A stretch of 64,000 bases of DNA from contig CM037787.1 of the NCBI GenBank assembly GCA_021229015.1, positions 39,751,037 to 39,815,036 on the forward strand, written 5' to 3'. The stretch is from Solen grandis (Eukaryota; Mollusca; Bivalvia; Adapedonta; Solenidae). A program made the translations under genes and the position numbers. Each line of letters begins with the position of its first letter. Positions within the stretch are counted from its first letter, which is position 1. The notes below the pieces were generated by a model. It worked only from the letters and a program-made list of their open reading frames with translations. It was not told the DNA's origin and did not search any database. Shown here in pieces: positions 20,440 to 32,640 of the stretch.

Positions 20440-22745
20440 ATTGATGGATTACTTTAAGATAAGCTGTATTTTGTTTCAACTTTTTTTTCACATTAAAAAT
20501 AACAATATAGCAACTGCAATGGATAATCTCTTCTAACATTTTCTCTTACAATGAAATTATGCTGCATTTGCTATTTCCTTTCAATTATCTTCTCTCACAA
20601 TGATGGGGCTCCTAGAATCCTAGCGACGGTAAAGACATAACATCAAAATATGAATGCGTCTGAAATAAATCAATCAATTCTAGAGTGTTTCAAGGCCTTT
20701 GAGGATAAGCTACAATTATTAGCTAGACTACACGAGAAAACAATTTCAAGATAGACATCAACTGTCATAATATTTAAATTCCTCTCTCTAAAATTTATTT
20801 TAAAACTATATACTTCATACAGACACATTTGACGCTTTTGCAAAGAGACAAACTTCATTTAGGAGCTCTCTGATCAGCTGGGTCAGCTGTATTTACTCAC
20901 ACTAGATTCTACACAGTTAAGAAATGAATATTCATCAAGACATAACTGTATACATGAATATTCATGAAGTAAAGGGTTAAACCTAGTCTTTCATTCTCTC
21001 CAACTGATCAATTTAAAACTCAAATCTCTAATCAACTCCCCTCCCCATATTTTTTTTCTAAACTGTGATGTTCCTGTCAATGACTTCCTTTACTACCTAC
21101 CACTTTTAGAACATGGAGCTTTTAAGCTGTTGCAGTTGAAAACCTTGCTAATTAAACTTGGGAGAGGATTAATTTCCTTTCATGTTTACCAATATTAGCC
21201 TGTGTATGCCAGGTCACATGATATCCCAGGGAAGCAATTGGATAATCTTGTAATTAATTTGTATTATATATCATTATGGTAACAAAAGAAAGACACATTG
21301 CTTTTTCATTCTCCATAGAGTGTGTGAATTAGTACAGAAAAAAAGTGGGACTGAAGGATCGGAAAATACAAAATCAATGAGTAAAAGATTCCTGCATACA
21401 AGCCATGGCTTGAGTTTTTTTATCACTGAAATCTCTCTTCTCAAGTTCTGTTTAAACATAAATAATACATAATGTTTCATGTAACTTCATATTTTGAAGC
21501 ATGAAAATCTAGTTATAAAGTCCTAACAATCTTCCAGAGAGCTCAAGGCTTTCTCTCAACTGTCACAGTTGTCATTCTGGCACTGTGGAAATGTACACAT
21601 TAAGGCATAAATCTAAGGCATGGATTTTCATGGAGGCAGAGAAAGCAGCAGTGTGTAGACAGTGTGGGAGACAGAACTGTCACTGAAGAAATGTCACTGA
21701 CACAATCTCACATTAGACAAGTGTCTTGGAATATTGGAACATGAGTCAAATACTAGGCCATATTTACATTGCATTAAAACTTATTGAGGGGCTTGTTTTT
21801 ACAATGTATTCTACTTAATGTATCTTTGCATGAAGATATACATTTCCAAATCATTTGAAGTTATGTTTGAAACTATAATTGAGTGTCAATAAAAGGTCAC
21901 AATATCACAACCTATCTGTGCTATATAATGACCCCGTAAGGTCAAATTAAAAAAAAAAAAATATCATTAGAATTTCAAAACACCTTCCCATGTTATCAAA
22001 AGTGGGTGGGGTTCTAATTAAACATGTAACACATATATAATCTCACAATCCTGTCGCTTATCTCACACAGTGACAAGCCCACCAGTATAAACATCTGCCC
22101 ACTACCATCTGTCTCCTATCACCGATATCTCATCTTAACCCTGACCCCCTTTTTCTTCCCATATATACCACATCAAAGGGAAGCCATGCAGAATGGTTCT
22201 GTGGTTCTATTTCAATATTTCCTGATAAGCCTCTTGTTTACTGTCCATTGATCCAGACTATATCTATCCCAAGCAATGATAAGAAATGGACCTTAATACC
22301 ATAACATCACTGGAGTATATTTCTCCCAGCTTTCCCCACATGAATAGAACAATTTTAGATTCAATGAATTACTTCTGAAAGTCATTTTGATTTTAAAACT
22401 GTAGTAACTTCAAGATTTATTTAATTCTAACCAGAACCATTTTCTCTTGATACACTTACAATGGACATATCCCTGTCAGTTCTGCCAGGCAATTCAATTA
22501 AACATCAACTGAATTATATTCAGGCAAAAACAAATCTTCAAAATGTATCAATATTGCCAAGGAATATTGATTAAAATATAAAACTGTATGAGACATTTGC
22601 ACAAAAAAAAACAGTTCACCTACTCAGTGATTAAATGAAGTTTTCAGTTTATATCTCAAGCTATATCATTCTGTTGCCATGAAATCCAAGGTTTCCTTAA
22701 TGGCTGGCTGAGAAATATTGCTTTCATTGCCTTTTACAACATAGT
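20440..22745. other. Unannotated DNA
   Basis: Largely AT-rich with poly-A near 21950. No gene, RNA or clear element. Short open frames on both strands have no motif. Confidence 0.45.
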
Positions 22746-23525
22746 CATACTGAATACAAAATCCTTGCAGAAGAACAGCAATATAATCTTAATTTCAAAC
22801 AAAAAATTTACATGTGGTCCATAAAACCAAGTTAACCCTACTGTGGAACCAATTTTGACCCAAGGGCTTGGTTCAGGTCCACAAGGCCATGTTACATACC
22901 AAATATCTAAACCCATCATCTTGTGGTTTTTACCAAGGATATCTTTTAATAATCTTTCCAATGTAAATCTATATAAAATGAAGTGACCCCTGGGGCGGGG
23001 CCAATTTTAACCCCAGAGTCATGATTTGAACAAGCTTGGTAGATGTCCATAAGGCAATTATATACACCAACTATCTAAACTCCTGGCCTTGTAGTTTCTG
23101 ACAAGAAGATTTTTCTAGATTTTCCTATTTAAGCCTATGTAAAATCATGTGATCCCTGGGGCACTTTTGACCCCAGGGTCATGGTTTGAACAAACTTGGT
23201 AGAGGTCCTCTAGACAATGCTACATGCTAAATATCCAAGCTTTAGGCCTTGCGGTTTTGCAGGAGAAAATTTTCAAAGTTTGCGTTTTTAAAATCTATTT
23301 TTAGCTCCAGCAACCTACTTTTTCAATCAATCAAAATAATTTGAACAATTTTGATAGAGGGCATCAAAAGGATGATTCCTGTGAAGTTTGGTAAAAATCA
23401 ATTTAGCGGTTTAGGAGATGTTGTTCAAAGGAAATTGTTGACACCGGACAGACACATGGACAACGGACAAAAGGGGATCACAATTGCTCACCGCGAGCAC
23501 GTTGTGCTCAGGTGAGCTAAAAAAA
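22746..23525 (+). repeat. Hairpin-end dispersed repeat, copy 2
   Basis: Three diverged units of about 170 bp (CCTGGGGC..., ATTTTGACCCCAGGGTCATG, GGTTTGAACAAACTTGGTAG). They are followed by a GACACCGGACAGACACATGG linker and the terminal hairpin GCTCACC...GCTCAGGTGAGCTAAAAAA at 23485-23525. Confidence 0.75.
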
Positions 23526-23530
23526 ATCAG

Positions 23531-25320
23531 GAACAAGAGGGCCATAGACACCCTAAATTGTTCACCTGAGTATAGGGTTACCCAAGGAAAATCTGTACTA
23601 CAACATTTTGAAATCTGGCCAGTAGTTTTGAAGGAGATGATTATTAAAGTTTTCATAATTCATTTCTTTCCATTTCCAATGTAACCACAGTTCTGCATGG
23701 ATCAAGTTTATTTTAGCAACTTTTGTGAAGGTTCACCCATGGATCATCCCTGCCAAGTTTAATAATATTCTGTCCAGCGGTTTCAGAGGAGATGTCGTTA
23801 TAAGTTTTCACTATATACATAAAGGCAAATTAGCACTGCCCCTGGCGGTCATCATGTTTTTTTACGGATCGGAATAATTTTAGCAATCTTGGTAGATGGT
23901 TACCCAAGAAACATCTGTACCTAAACATTTTGAAAACTGGCCAGTAGTTTTGAAGAAATGTTTTTTAAAGTTTTCATCATTTTTTTCCCCTTTTTGTTGC
24001 CATGGCAACCAGAGTTCTGCATGGATCAGGTTTATTTTAGCAACTTTTGTGAAGGTTCACCCAAGGACCAACCCTGGTTGATGGCATTGTCAAATACCCA
24101 CGGCCAATCAATAGATCATCTATAGGCCGTGGGCTATTACGGTTGGATTTGGTCGTTTTAGGGTGTGTCAAGTTACGCTTTTTCATTGGTTGCATCATGT
24201 TTTTAAAACCAATCATAAATGCGGTTTTTATTCAGGTGCCGGACGCAGTCATTTTTAAATTGTTTACATGACTTTCAAGCCTCCATGCTGAAGAGTGTTG
24301 CATTTAAAAAACAAGAGGCCCATGATGGCCCTAAATCGCTCACCTGAGATAAATAGGTTGACCCAAGGAACATCTGTACCAATTTATTTTAAAATCTGGC
24401 CAGCAGTTTTGAAGAAGATGATTTTTAAAGTTTTCATATTTTTTTTCTTTTTGTTGCCATGGCAACCAGAGTTCTACATGGATCAAGTTTATTTTAGCAA
24501 CTTTTGTGAAGGTTGACCCAAGGATCATCCCTGCCAATTTTAATCAAATTCTGTCCAGTGGTTTCAGAGGAGATGTTGTTTAAAGGTTTCTCTATATACA
24601 TATAAGACAAATAAGCCCCGCCCCTGGCGGCCATGTTTTTTTACGGATCGGAATAATTTTAGCAACTTTGGTAGAGGTTGACCCAAGGAACATCTGTACC
24701 AATTTATTTTAAAATCTGGCCAGTAGTTTTGAAGAAGATGATTTTTAAAGTTTTCATTTTTTTCCCCTTTTTGTTGCCATGGCAACCAGAGTTCTACATG
24801 GATCAAGTTTATTTTAGCAACTTTTGTGAAGGTTGACCCAAGGATCATCCCTGCCAAGTTTAATCAAATTCTGTCCAGTGGTTTCAGAGGAGATGTTGTT
24901 TAAAGGTTTCTCTATATACATATAAGGCAAATAAGCCCGCCCCTGGCGGCCATGTTTTTTTACGGATCCAAATAATTTGAACAATCTTGGTAGACACTTA
25001 CCAAAGGAACATCTGTGCCAAAACATTTTGAAATTCAGTTGGTTGTTTTGGAGAAGAAGACATTTTAAGTTTTTTCTTTCCGTTGCCATGGCAACCAGAA
25101 TTCCAAATGGAATTCAATTCTTTGAACAACTTTGAAAGGGGACCACCCAAGGAACATCCCTGTAAAGTTTTATCAAAATTGACCAAGCGGTTAAGGAGGA
25201 GATGTCGTTTGAAGCAAAATGTTGACGGACGACGGACGGACGGACGACGGACGGACGGACGACGGACGAAGACCGGTCACAATAGCTCACCTTGAGCCTC
25301 TGGCTCAGGTGAGCTAAAAA
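23531..25320 (+). repeat. Hairpin-end dispersed repeat, composite copy 3
   Basis: Two heads of the type AACAAGAGGGCCAT...CACCTGAG are present (23531 and 24310), so two copies are partly merged. Units of about 290 bp contain GGCAACCAGAGTTCTACATG, CCCCTGGCGGCCATG and TTACGGATCGGAATAATTTT. The end has a GGACGGACGACGG-repeat linker (25225-25270) and the hairpin TAGCTCACC...GGCTCAGGTGAGCTA. Between 24090 and 24130 a separate 9-bp inverted repeat (CCCACGGCC / GGCCGTGGG) marks unrelated sequence. Frames on both strands (for example 23896-25295) are repeat artefacts. Confidence 0.8.
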
Positions 25321-25429
25321 TTTTGGTCGATAAATTCATCAATAACTACTGTATTATGATGGTTTGCTTGCCTATTTCCCCTCAGCACGATATCACGTAG
25401 TGAGACAGAATAAATCAGCCGGGGGTATT

Positions 25430-26090
25430 CGTCGATGGGTAGATGGTTACCCAAGAAACATCTGCACCAAAATATTTTGAAAACTGGCCAGTAATTTTGA
25501 AGAAATGTTTTTTAAAGTTTTCATAATTTTTTTCTTACCGTTGCCATGGCAACCAAAGTTCTACATGGACCAGGTTTATTTTAGCAACTTTTGTGAAGTT
25601 TCACCCAAGGATCATCCGTGCCAAGTTTAATGAAATTGTGTCCATCAATTTCAAAGGAGATGTCATTTAAAGTTTTCACTATATACATATAAGGCAAATT
25701 AGCCCCGCCCCTGGCGGCCATGTTTTTTCAGGGATCGGAATAATATTAGCAATCTTTGTAGATGGTTACCCAATGAACATCGTACCAAAAATTTTGAAAT
25801 CTGGCTAGTAGTTTTGAAGGAGATGATTTTTAAAGTTTTCATAATATTTTTCTTTCCATTGCCATGGCAACCAGAGTTCTACATGGATCAAGTTATTTTA
25901 GAAACTTTTGTGAATGTTCACCCAAGGATCATCCCTGCTAAGTTTAATCAAATTCTGTCCAGCGGTTTCAGAAGAGATGTCTTTTAAAGCAAATTGTTGA
26001 CGAGGCACATCGGATGACGCACGATGACGGACGCAGTGTGATCCTAATAGCTCACTATGAGCCCATTGTGCTCAGGTGAGCTAAAGATTA
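25430..26090 (+). repeat. Hairpin-end dispersed repeat, copy 4
   Basis: Same units as the preceding copy (GCCATGGCAACCA, CCCCGCCCCTGGCGGCCATG), a short ACGCACGATGACGGACGC linker and the terminal hairpin near 26048-26085 ending CTCAGGTGAGCTAAAG. Head absent. Confidence 0.78.
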
Positions 26091-27000
26091 GAGCTACAAC
26101 AAAGTGTCTCAGTTGACTACAACATACCCTACCCGCCTACCATAACATGTCTCTGCTACTGGTATATTTAATGATTATAAATAATTTCTCTGACAAACAC
26201 CCCCTCCTTGTAAAACCACCTCCACAACCTCTCCTGAGGACTGAAATATAACAATATATTAAATTTCTGGTGAATTTATGAAATAAATTAGCACACATTT
26301 AAAAACAGGTGTTTTACTGTAATGCAACCAGTTTTTAAGTCAGCCATCAGATTCCTTCACCCTGGGGGGTTTCTATTTCAAGTTATTTCAACGCTACACA
26401 TCTGACATTTTCAATAACAAACTTGATTAGCAAGAACTGTCTGTAATGCATGTCACCAGTTTGTGTTTACTGTTCATGTGTGAATATTGTTTTTCCATCT
26501 CCCTGAATTCAATATGATACTTTTAAATCTCAATATCAAAATGTACGATTTATTTTACAGTAACACCAAACTGAAATTACATTATTCATTAAAAAAAAGT
26601 CTAGAAAATAATCAAATTATTCATCAAGATTAAACCAAACTGTGACAACTTCATCAAAGGGCACAAAGAATTAATTCAAATATAAAGGATTCAGATTTGA
26701 CCAGGAGTCCATTGTTTCCCACATCAATATCAAACATTTACTTAATCACTTATCTATTCATTAAGCAATAGGAAGGCTTTAACTGTGTTCAAACATGTAC
26801 ACCAACGTTACTTGGCACCAAGTCAAACTTAAATACTCAATAATAGACTTCATCATCCATTTTTCAGTATAAAAATATCATACAATTTCATTTATTGACA
26901 AATATTGCTGTCAATAAAGTGATGAGTACAGGTCAATTTAGTCATTTAGTCAAAAACAATGGTAAAATGTGTCCAAACCTATGATAAGATTTTCAGTATT
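26091..27000. other. Unannotated DNA
   Basis: No feature seen. Confidence 0.45.
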
Positions 27001-27132
27001 ACTGTCTCATGAATATTCATGTACATGTTTATGACTTGATGAATATTAATTAACTCAACTTTCACTGCTACATGAAGTAATGGGTGTTTCTTTACCAGAA
27101 TCTGAGCTACAATATTATATAACCAAACAGAT
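27001..27132 (+). repeat. Dispersed repeat D, copy 2
   Basis: CTCATGAATATTCATG, TTTATGACTTGATGAATATT, TCTGAGCTACAATATTATAT, CAAACAGATCAGG: the block order of the family. Its last bases run directly into the 31-bp minisatellite. Confidence 0.65.
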
Positions 27133-27756
27133 CAGGGACCTGTCTGATATCAAGGGCGGCTATCAGGGACCTGTCTGATATCAAGGGCTGCAATCAGGGA
27201 CCTGTCTGATATCAAGGGCTGCCATCAGGGACCTGTCTGATATCAAGGGCTGCTATCAGGGACCTGTCTGTTATAAAGGGCCACTATCAGGGACCTGTCT
27301 GATATCAAGGGCGGCTATCAGGGACCTGTCTGATATCAAGGGCTGCTATCAGGGACCTGTTTGATATCAAGGGCCACTATCAGGGACCTGTCTGATATCA
27401 AGGGCGCTATCAGGGACCTGTCTGATATCAAGGGCCACTATCAGGGACCCGCCTGATATCAAGGGCAGCTATCAGGGACCCGTCTGATATCAAGGGCCGC
27501 TACCAGGGACCTGTCTGATATCAAGGGCCGCTATCAGGGACCTGCCTGATATCAAGGGCGGCTATCAGGGACCTGCCTGATATCAAGGGCTGCTATCAGG
27601 GACCTGCCTGATATCAAGGGCTGCTATCAGGGACCTGCCTGATATCAAGGGCCACTGTCAGGGACCTGTTTGATATCAAGGGCCGCTGTCAGGGACCTGT
27701 TTGATATCAAGGGCCGCTGTCAGGGACCTGTCTGATATCAAGGGCCGTTATCAAAA
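27133..27756. repeat. Minisatellite, 31-bp unit, about 20 copies
   Basis: Unit CAGGGACCTGTCTGATATCA plus AGGGCNGCTAT. Variation is concentrated in the CNGCTAT part and at CTGTCTG/CTGCCTG/CTGTTTG. The first unit grows out of the ATCAGG end of the preceding dispersed repeat. Confidence 0.95.
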
Positions 27757-27894
27757 CATGTCTATATGAGGTATTGTGCGATTTTTTTAACCTGTCACAC
27801 GTGCGTACATTTCACAGTCACTGCACAGAATTTATTTATCTTCGCTTGATTCTCGATACATCCTGTACCGTTTACAGAAATAAATTAGCGAAAG

Positions 27895-27980
27895 GTAAGC
27901 AAATCAACTGTCTGCTGTGGCACAGTGGTAAAGACCATGCGCTTCAATACTGGCGGGTACTGGTTCCATTGGTACTTTTG
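27895..27980 (+). mobile_element. tRNA-like SINE head fragment
   Basis: GTGGCACAGTGGTAAAGACC resembles an A-box region, and TACTGGTTCCATTGG a decayed B box about 35 nt later. No clear body or tail. Confidence 0.4.
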
Positions 27981-28357
27981 TGTGGTAAAATTTCCATTTT
28001 TTCTTCCTTTCTTTCTTTATGTTGTTTACATTCACAGTATTTTTTTTTTATTCTTTTAGATTTTAAATCTCTTCAATTTAATATTTACAATTTATTTCTA
28101 TTTTTATCTCAACTGAAACATTGTTTTCATTTTAATTAAGTTAAGCAGGCATAAACATCCCCCTTAACTGTTACTCATTCTCACTCACTGTTTGTCCTGC
28201 TTTAATTGACGGAGTTGGAGCAAAGGTTTATTCAATATAAGAAACAGAACTATCCTGATTCTTTGATTCTTTTAAAAATGACCGCACACATTTCAAAACT
28301 ATATGTTAAAGATGTAAGAAGTCCTATAAACATCTTCTGAGCCTTATCTTTATCCAG

Positions 28358-28594
28358 TTTATCCCTCATATAGACTCATTTTGAAGCACTCAATAGGTAC
28401 CACATAAAGCCTGATCTGCAGAAAACCACAGTTAAACCTTACCAAATTTAATTATAAAATCCTCATTTCCAGACCAATGAGGAGCAGCGAACAGCATAAA
28501 ACCTGATCAGCCTGCGAGTTACTCGCAGGCTGATCTGGTTATATGCTGTTCGCATAGGTCTTTTCATGGTATCCGCTATGAGGGAAAGGGTTAA
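28358..28594 (-). mobile_element. TTAA-type MITE copy G
   Basis: Right end intact (ATGAGGGAAAGGGTTAA). The left end is decayed to GTTTATCCCTCATATAG, so the left TTAA is lost. Central hairpin present. Confidence 0.9.
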
Positions 28595-28925
28595 GAGGAC
28601 TACACATAACATATTGATGTTTTTGATTTGGAAATATTAAGAAATAGGATTTTCACATGATTCTTGTGGTATGATATATTCACGCCAAGTGGATTTTCAT
28701 AGGCTAACTCTAAATCAATACACATTTATTGATTTATCTTTTTTATAGGTTCTTGTCCAGTAAACAGACTTAAAGACAAAAAAATGAAGATATAGGGCCC
28801 AGTCTATGACCATCTGAATTACAAGCAAGTGTTTAACAATAGATCTGTACTGAATAAGACAACCAGTCTGTCCCAGTAATAAAGGCGCCACCTGGTGAGA
28901 AAGGCACCACTTGGTAATGACTCAC

Positions 28926-28992
28926 CTGTACCAGCAAACTCCGGCCATGATGAGCCCCACTAACCCGGCCACGCTGCACGCAGACACCACCA
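28926..28992 (-). CDS. NPDC1-like protein, transmembrane exon
   Basis: A 67-bp internal exon with a strong acceptor (TTTCTGTTACAG) and donor (CAG|GTGAGT). With one base from the upstream exon it reads MVVSACSVAGLVGLIMAG then VCWYR, a single hydrophobic helix stopped by a basic residue. The pattern of small residues followed by CW.R resembles the membrane segment of NPDC1 (neural proliferation, differentiation and control protein 1; CAB-1 in nematodes), a type I membrane protein of neurons. The frame is continuous with the exon at 29446 (phase 1). The following cytoplasmic exon was not found in the remaining 28.9 kb. The family name is inference; the exon is well supported. Confidence 0.68.
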
Positions 28993-29083
28993 CTGTAACA
29001 GAAACAGGCAACGCTTTAAATAAAACACACAGATGGGGCTAAATAAACTGGTCAAAAAGTAAGAACAATGGGGGATCAATTTT

Positions 29084-29376
29084 ATAAAAAGGTTTATTAG
29101 ATTGAGGAAGAAGACGGACAAAATATGATTTAAGAAAAAAAAGTGTGAAATGACAAGAGAGAGAAAGAGAGCAAAATAGTGTGAAATAAAATATAACAGA
29201 AAGAGGAGAGAAAAATGCAGAGATTTTAAAGAGAGGACAGAGGGAAAAAGAGTAAGAAGAGGTAAAAAAGTAAAAGCTAAGAAGAAAACATACAGAGAAA
29301 TTAGAAATAAATGAGTTAAACAGACTGAAAAAGGGATAAGAGGTGAGAAATATACAGACAGAGGGAGAGAGAGGGA

Positions 29377-29413
<37 letters not shown>

Positions 29414-29442
29414 GGTAAAAAGAGAAGATAGGAAGAGGAACC
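29084..29442. repeat. Polypurine tract (A/G-rich), includes (GA)n
   Basis: About 350 bp almost free of pyrimidines on the plus strand, with (GA)n at 29379-29408. On the sense strand of the NPDC1-like gene it is a C/U-rich intron between two exons. The 155-codon frame across it (29039-29506) is low-complexity Ser/Leu/Phe and not a protein. Confidence 0.85.
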
Positions 29443-29445
29443 TAC

Positions 29446-29583
29446 TTATAAATACAAAGTTGTCCTTAGGAATCAGGATGCCACTGGAGTGAGAGGCAGG
29501 CTGCATGTGAGCCTGAGGCTGTGGCGGTTGTTCATGGACCTTGACCGTGGTTGTCGTTACTGGCGGTACAGTTGTTGTAGGAT
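29446..29583 (-). CDS. NPDC1-like protein, extracellular stalk exon
   Basis: 138 bp, acceptor TTCCAG and donor TATAA|GTAGGT. It completes an Asp codon with the upstream exon (phase 1) and reads PTTTVPPVTTTTVKVHEQPP, QPQAHMQPASHSSGI, LIPKDNFVFI. The Thr/Pro/Gln-rich composition suits an O-glycosylated juxtamembrane stalk. It leads directly into the transmembrane exon. The intron to that exon is 453 bp and mostly the polypyrimidine tract. Confidence 0.7.
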
Positions 29584-29998
29584 CTGGAAGGGAATTAGTG
29601 ATACGCTCAGGACATACGTTTGTAACAGGGAAATTCCTGTTAAGACTAAAGGCAGGTATGTACCAACCTAGGAAATTTCAGCCCGGCCTTTTCCATGCAT
29701 TGTTATGTTAACTTCTCATAAACAGTATCACAAAAACAAACCTAAGTATTCTTATGTGTAAACCATGTCAACCCTTGACTTCCTACTATGCCAATATATT
29801 GGATAGCCTGTAAATATTTTTGAATACATCATTAAATACTGGAAAAGTCCATTAACCTGTTCAAAGTGGTTTAACCTCCCAATGTCCTTGTTTTAAACCC
29901 TTGAGGGGATAAAGTACACAGATGCCTGTAACTATATTGTGCTGGTTAGCGCACTGGCTTTTCAACCATGCAGATAACAAAAAAGGGGCAGATAATTC

Positions 29999-30330
29999 AA
30001 CAAGAGCTGTCAAAAGACAGCATGCTCGACTATTCAAAATGCTTGTTGGTAAATCAAATGAAATCTATTTCAATTCTTGCCCTTCATATACCCTGAATAT
30101 ATTAACAGTAAAATGCCCCTAAATAAGTTTATGAAGTCTAGAATCAATTCCATGCCTAGTTACTGAGACAGAAGCATAATAACACTGTGCATGCAAAAAA
30201 ATCAAGTATCCAAGTAAGAAAAGGGCCATAATTTGTATAAAATTCAGTCCAAGAGTTATCCTCCTTGGTTTTCTGATGCCCCTGAACACACTTCTTAACT
30301 TTCTGGTCAATACCATAAACATAATGCTAA
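29999..30330 (+). repeat. Dispersed repeat with AACAAGAGCTGTC hairpin head
   Basis: Head AACAAGAGCTGTC then AAAAGACAGCATGCTCGACT, forming a GCTGTC/GACAGC hairpin. The body contains GGGCCATAATTTGTATAAAA and a TTGGTTTTCTGATG block. It is a different family from the copy at 30428 but has the same head design. Confidence 0.55.
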
Positions 30331-30427
30331 AACAAACAGAGGAGGCCCGGATTAGACCAATCCCAAAATGAGGGTCTCTTCTGTTGGCTGAAATATACGG
30401 TACTTCAGACTCTAAAAAGAAATTTTA

Positions 30428-31156
30428 AACAAGAGAGCTATGATGGCCCTGAAAAGCTCAACTGATTATAAATGAGCAACATATGTTGGATTTTTCATAC
30501 TGACCTACTTTTTGACCCCACATGACCCATTTTCGAACTTGTCCAAGATTTTATGAAAACAAACATTCTGACCAATTTTCATAAAGATAGGGCCAAAAAT
30601 GTGGCCTCTAGAGTGTTAACAAGGTTTTTCTAAGATTTGACCTCATGACCTACTTTTTGACCCCACATGACCCAATTTTGAACTTGTCCAAGATTTTATG
30701 GAAACAAATATTCTGACCAAGTTTCATAAAGATTCGGCCAAAAATGTGGCCTCTAGAGTGTTAACAAGGTTCTTCTAAGATTTTACCTCATGACCTACTT
30801 TTTGACCCCACATGACCCAAATGCGATCTTGTCCAAGACTTTATAGAAATAAACCTTCTGACCAAAATTCATGAAGATTGGGCCAAAAATGTGGCCTCTA
30901 GAGTGTTAACATGGTTTTTTATAAGATTTGACCTTGTGACCTACTCTTTGACCCCACATGACCCTGTTTCGAACTTCTCCAAGATTTTATGGAGACAAAC
31001 ATTCTGACCAAGTTTCATGAAGATTGGCATAAAAATATGGCCTCTAGAGTGTTAACAAGCCAAATTGTTGATGATGCACGTCGCACAAAGCACGACGGAC
31101 GAAGGGCGATCACAAAAGCTCACCTTGAGCACGTTGTGCTCAGGTGAGCTTAAAAA
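30428..31156 (+). repeat. Hairpin-end dispersed repeat, copy 5 (145-bp units)
   Basis: Head AACAAGAGAGCTATGATGGC, then four 145-146 bp units beginning TGACCTACTTTTTGACCCC (30501, 30646, 30791, 30937). These are followed by a GACGGACGAAGGGCG linker and the terminal hairpin AAAGCTCACC...GTGCTCAGGTGAGCTTAAAA. This is the most complete head-to-tail copy of the family in the window. Confidence 0.85.
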
Positions 31157-32079
31157 TCCATTGTTTCATCCACAATTTAGAGTTTTTAGTAAATCGAAAT
31201 CCATCCCGTCATTAATCAAATGATAAATATTCATGAGATAAAGGGATACTGAATCATGAGTGTTTTCCCGTGCTAATGGACATGCTATTTCTGTTTCCAA
31301 TTATTTGTGTGAAGACCATTTACACTTCACAGTTTGCAGCAGAAACAGATGGAATTATTTATTATTGATTCTATAATCTTTTTTTTCTGTATGAAATATT
31401 TGCACCAATCAACATCTAACATGTTTTTTTTCTTAATACACACTATAGATTAATATCAATCAAATGAAACCAAGAATAAAACTCCTTTAATGGGGGGGAG
31501 GGGTATGTAAGTCTGACAATACCATGTAACTCGATTAAACTTGCACATACATATAACCAACTACAATAATCACAGTTTATATACAATTCTTCTCGGCTGT
31601 ATGATATAATTAAATCAATAGAACATTTTTTTCCCATAAACACCTTATATTTCTGATATAAAACAGCTTTTGGAAAAAAACATATTGGCATTTTTCCTTT
31701 TTATTACATAATAATTGAAACATAAAACTGACATTATAGAATAACATCCCCAGACCTAAATTACATCAGCTTATCAAGGCAACCTGAGACTGTAGGAGGA
31801 AATATACATTTTTGTAATTTAATGGGCTGACTTATGGACTATCAGATTAAAATATAAAAAAGCTTTACAAACATTTGAAAAAAAATATAAAGATACTCTC
31901 TCTGAATATTTTTTGTTGGTACCAATGATGTTGCTTTTTTTGTATTCTTTGTCGTGGGAGGAATCCGCAGTATCAGGGGGAAATCAAGTGACGGGTGGAG
32001 CCAAAGAGTGACTCTGATGGGTGGAGCCAAAAAGTGACTCTGATGGGTGGAGCTAAATTTTACATTAACACTTGACCTC
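31157..32079. other. Unannotated DNA
   Basis: Holds a short direct repeat TGGGTGGAGCC/AAAAAGTGACTCTGA near 31990-32055 (three units). No gene. Confidence 0.45.
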
Positions 32080-32220
32080 AAGAATATTCAGGAATATGAT
32101 TTGATGAATATTAATTGAGCAAGCCTAATATGGTAAATGAAATTACAGGTTTTTTCTTTGTCATGCAGACTATTTAGCTTCAATATTGTATGAGCAAACA
32201 GAGGAGACCCTGATCAGGAA
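32080..32220 (+). repeat. Dispersed repeat D, copy 3
   Basis: GAATATTCAGG, TTTGATGAATATTAATT, TTTTTTCTTTGTCATGCAGA, CAATATTGTATGAGCAAACA, GAGGAGACCCTGATCAGG in family order. Confidence 0.65.
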
Positions 32221-32249
32221 GGAGATGTATTAATAATCTTTATTTTTTA

Positions 32250-32640
32250 AATTCCTTCTCTCTTTTATTCACACTATCTCATTCTTCTGGCTCTCCTTTT
32301 CTCTCTATTTATGTCCCTCTCAATCTCATTTTCTTTCTTTCATCTCAACAACCATTCATTCCTCTTTATTTTTCTCTCTCTCTCTCTCTTCTCCTATTTC
32401 TCTGCCTTTCTCTGCTTCTCCCTTTCTCATCCTCTCTCTGTCTCTAATCTCAATACTTATTTACAATTCCTACACATGATTGTACAACAACCACTACAAT
32501 CTGTATGTAGAACTAGAATAATTTCTCTCTCTTCCTCTTCTCTCTCTCTTTCTCTAATCCTCTCTCTCTGTCTCTCACATGCCCAACTTTCAACCCCCTC
32601 TGTCTCTGATCTCAATATTTATCTTCCATTCCTACACACA
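32250..32640. repeat. Polypyrimidine-rich, (TC)n region
   Basis: About 400 bp of C/T-rich sequence with several (CT)n runs and a duplicated TCTCAATAYTTAT..CATTCCTACACA motif. The 115-codon plus frame through it is low-complexity and rejected. Confidence 0.85.

Noticed and set aside
20230..20539. Minus-strand frames with DRDSNPGPQ and PGLEPRASGLP
   Set aside because: Translation of the antisense strand of the LTR-borne tRNA-like sequence; such peptides are a known artefact of tRNA-derived repeats.
23896..25295. Overlapping frames on both strands with repeated peptides (for example IYFSNFCEG, MAGMILGSTFTKVAKINLIH)
   Set aside because: Translation of the tandem units of a dispersed repeat.
27774..28139. 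121-codon plus frame
   Set aside because: Runs from the end of a minisatellite through a tRNA-like fragment into T-rich DNA; no domain.
29039..29506. 155-codon minus-strand frame rich in Ser, Leu and Phe
   Set aside because: It is the translated polypyrimidine tract. Only its first part overlaps a real exon, in the same frame, which continues by splicing instead.
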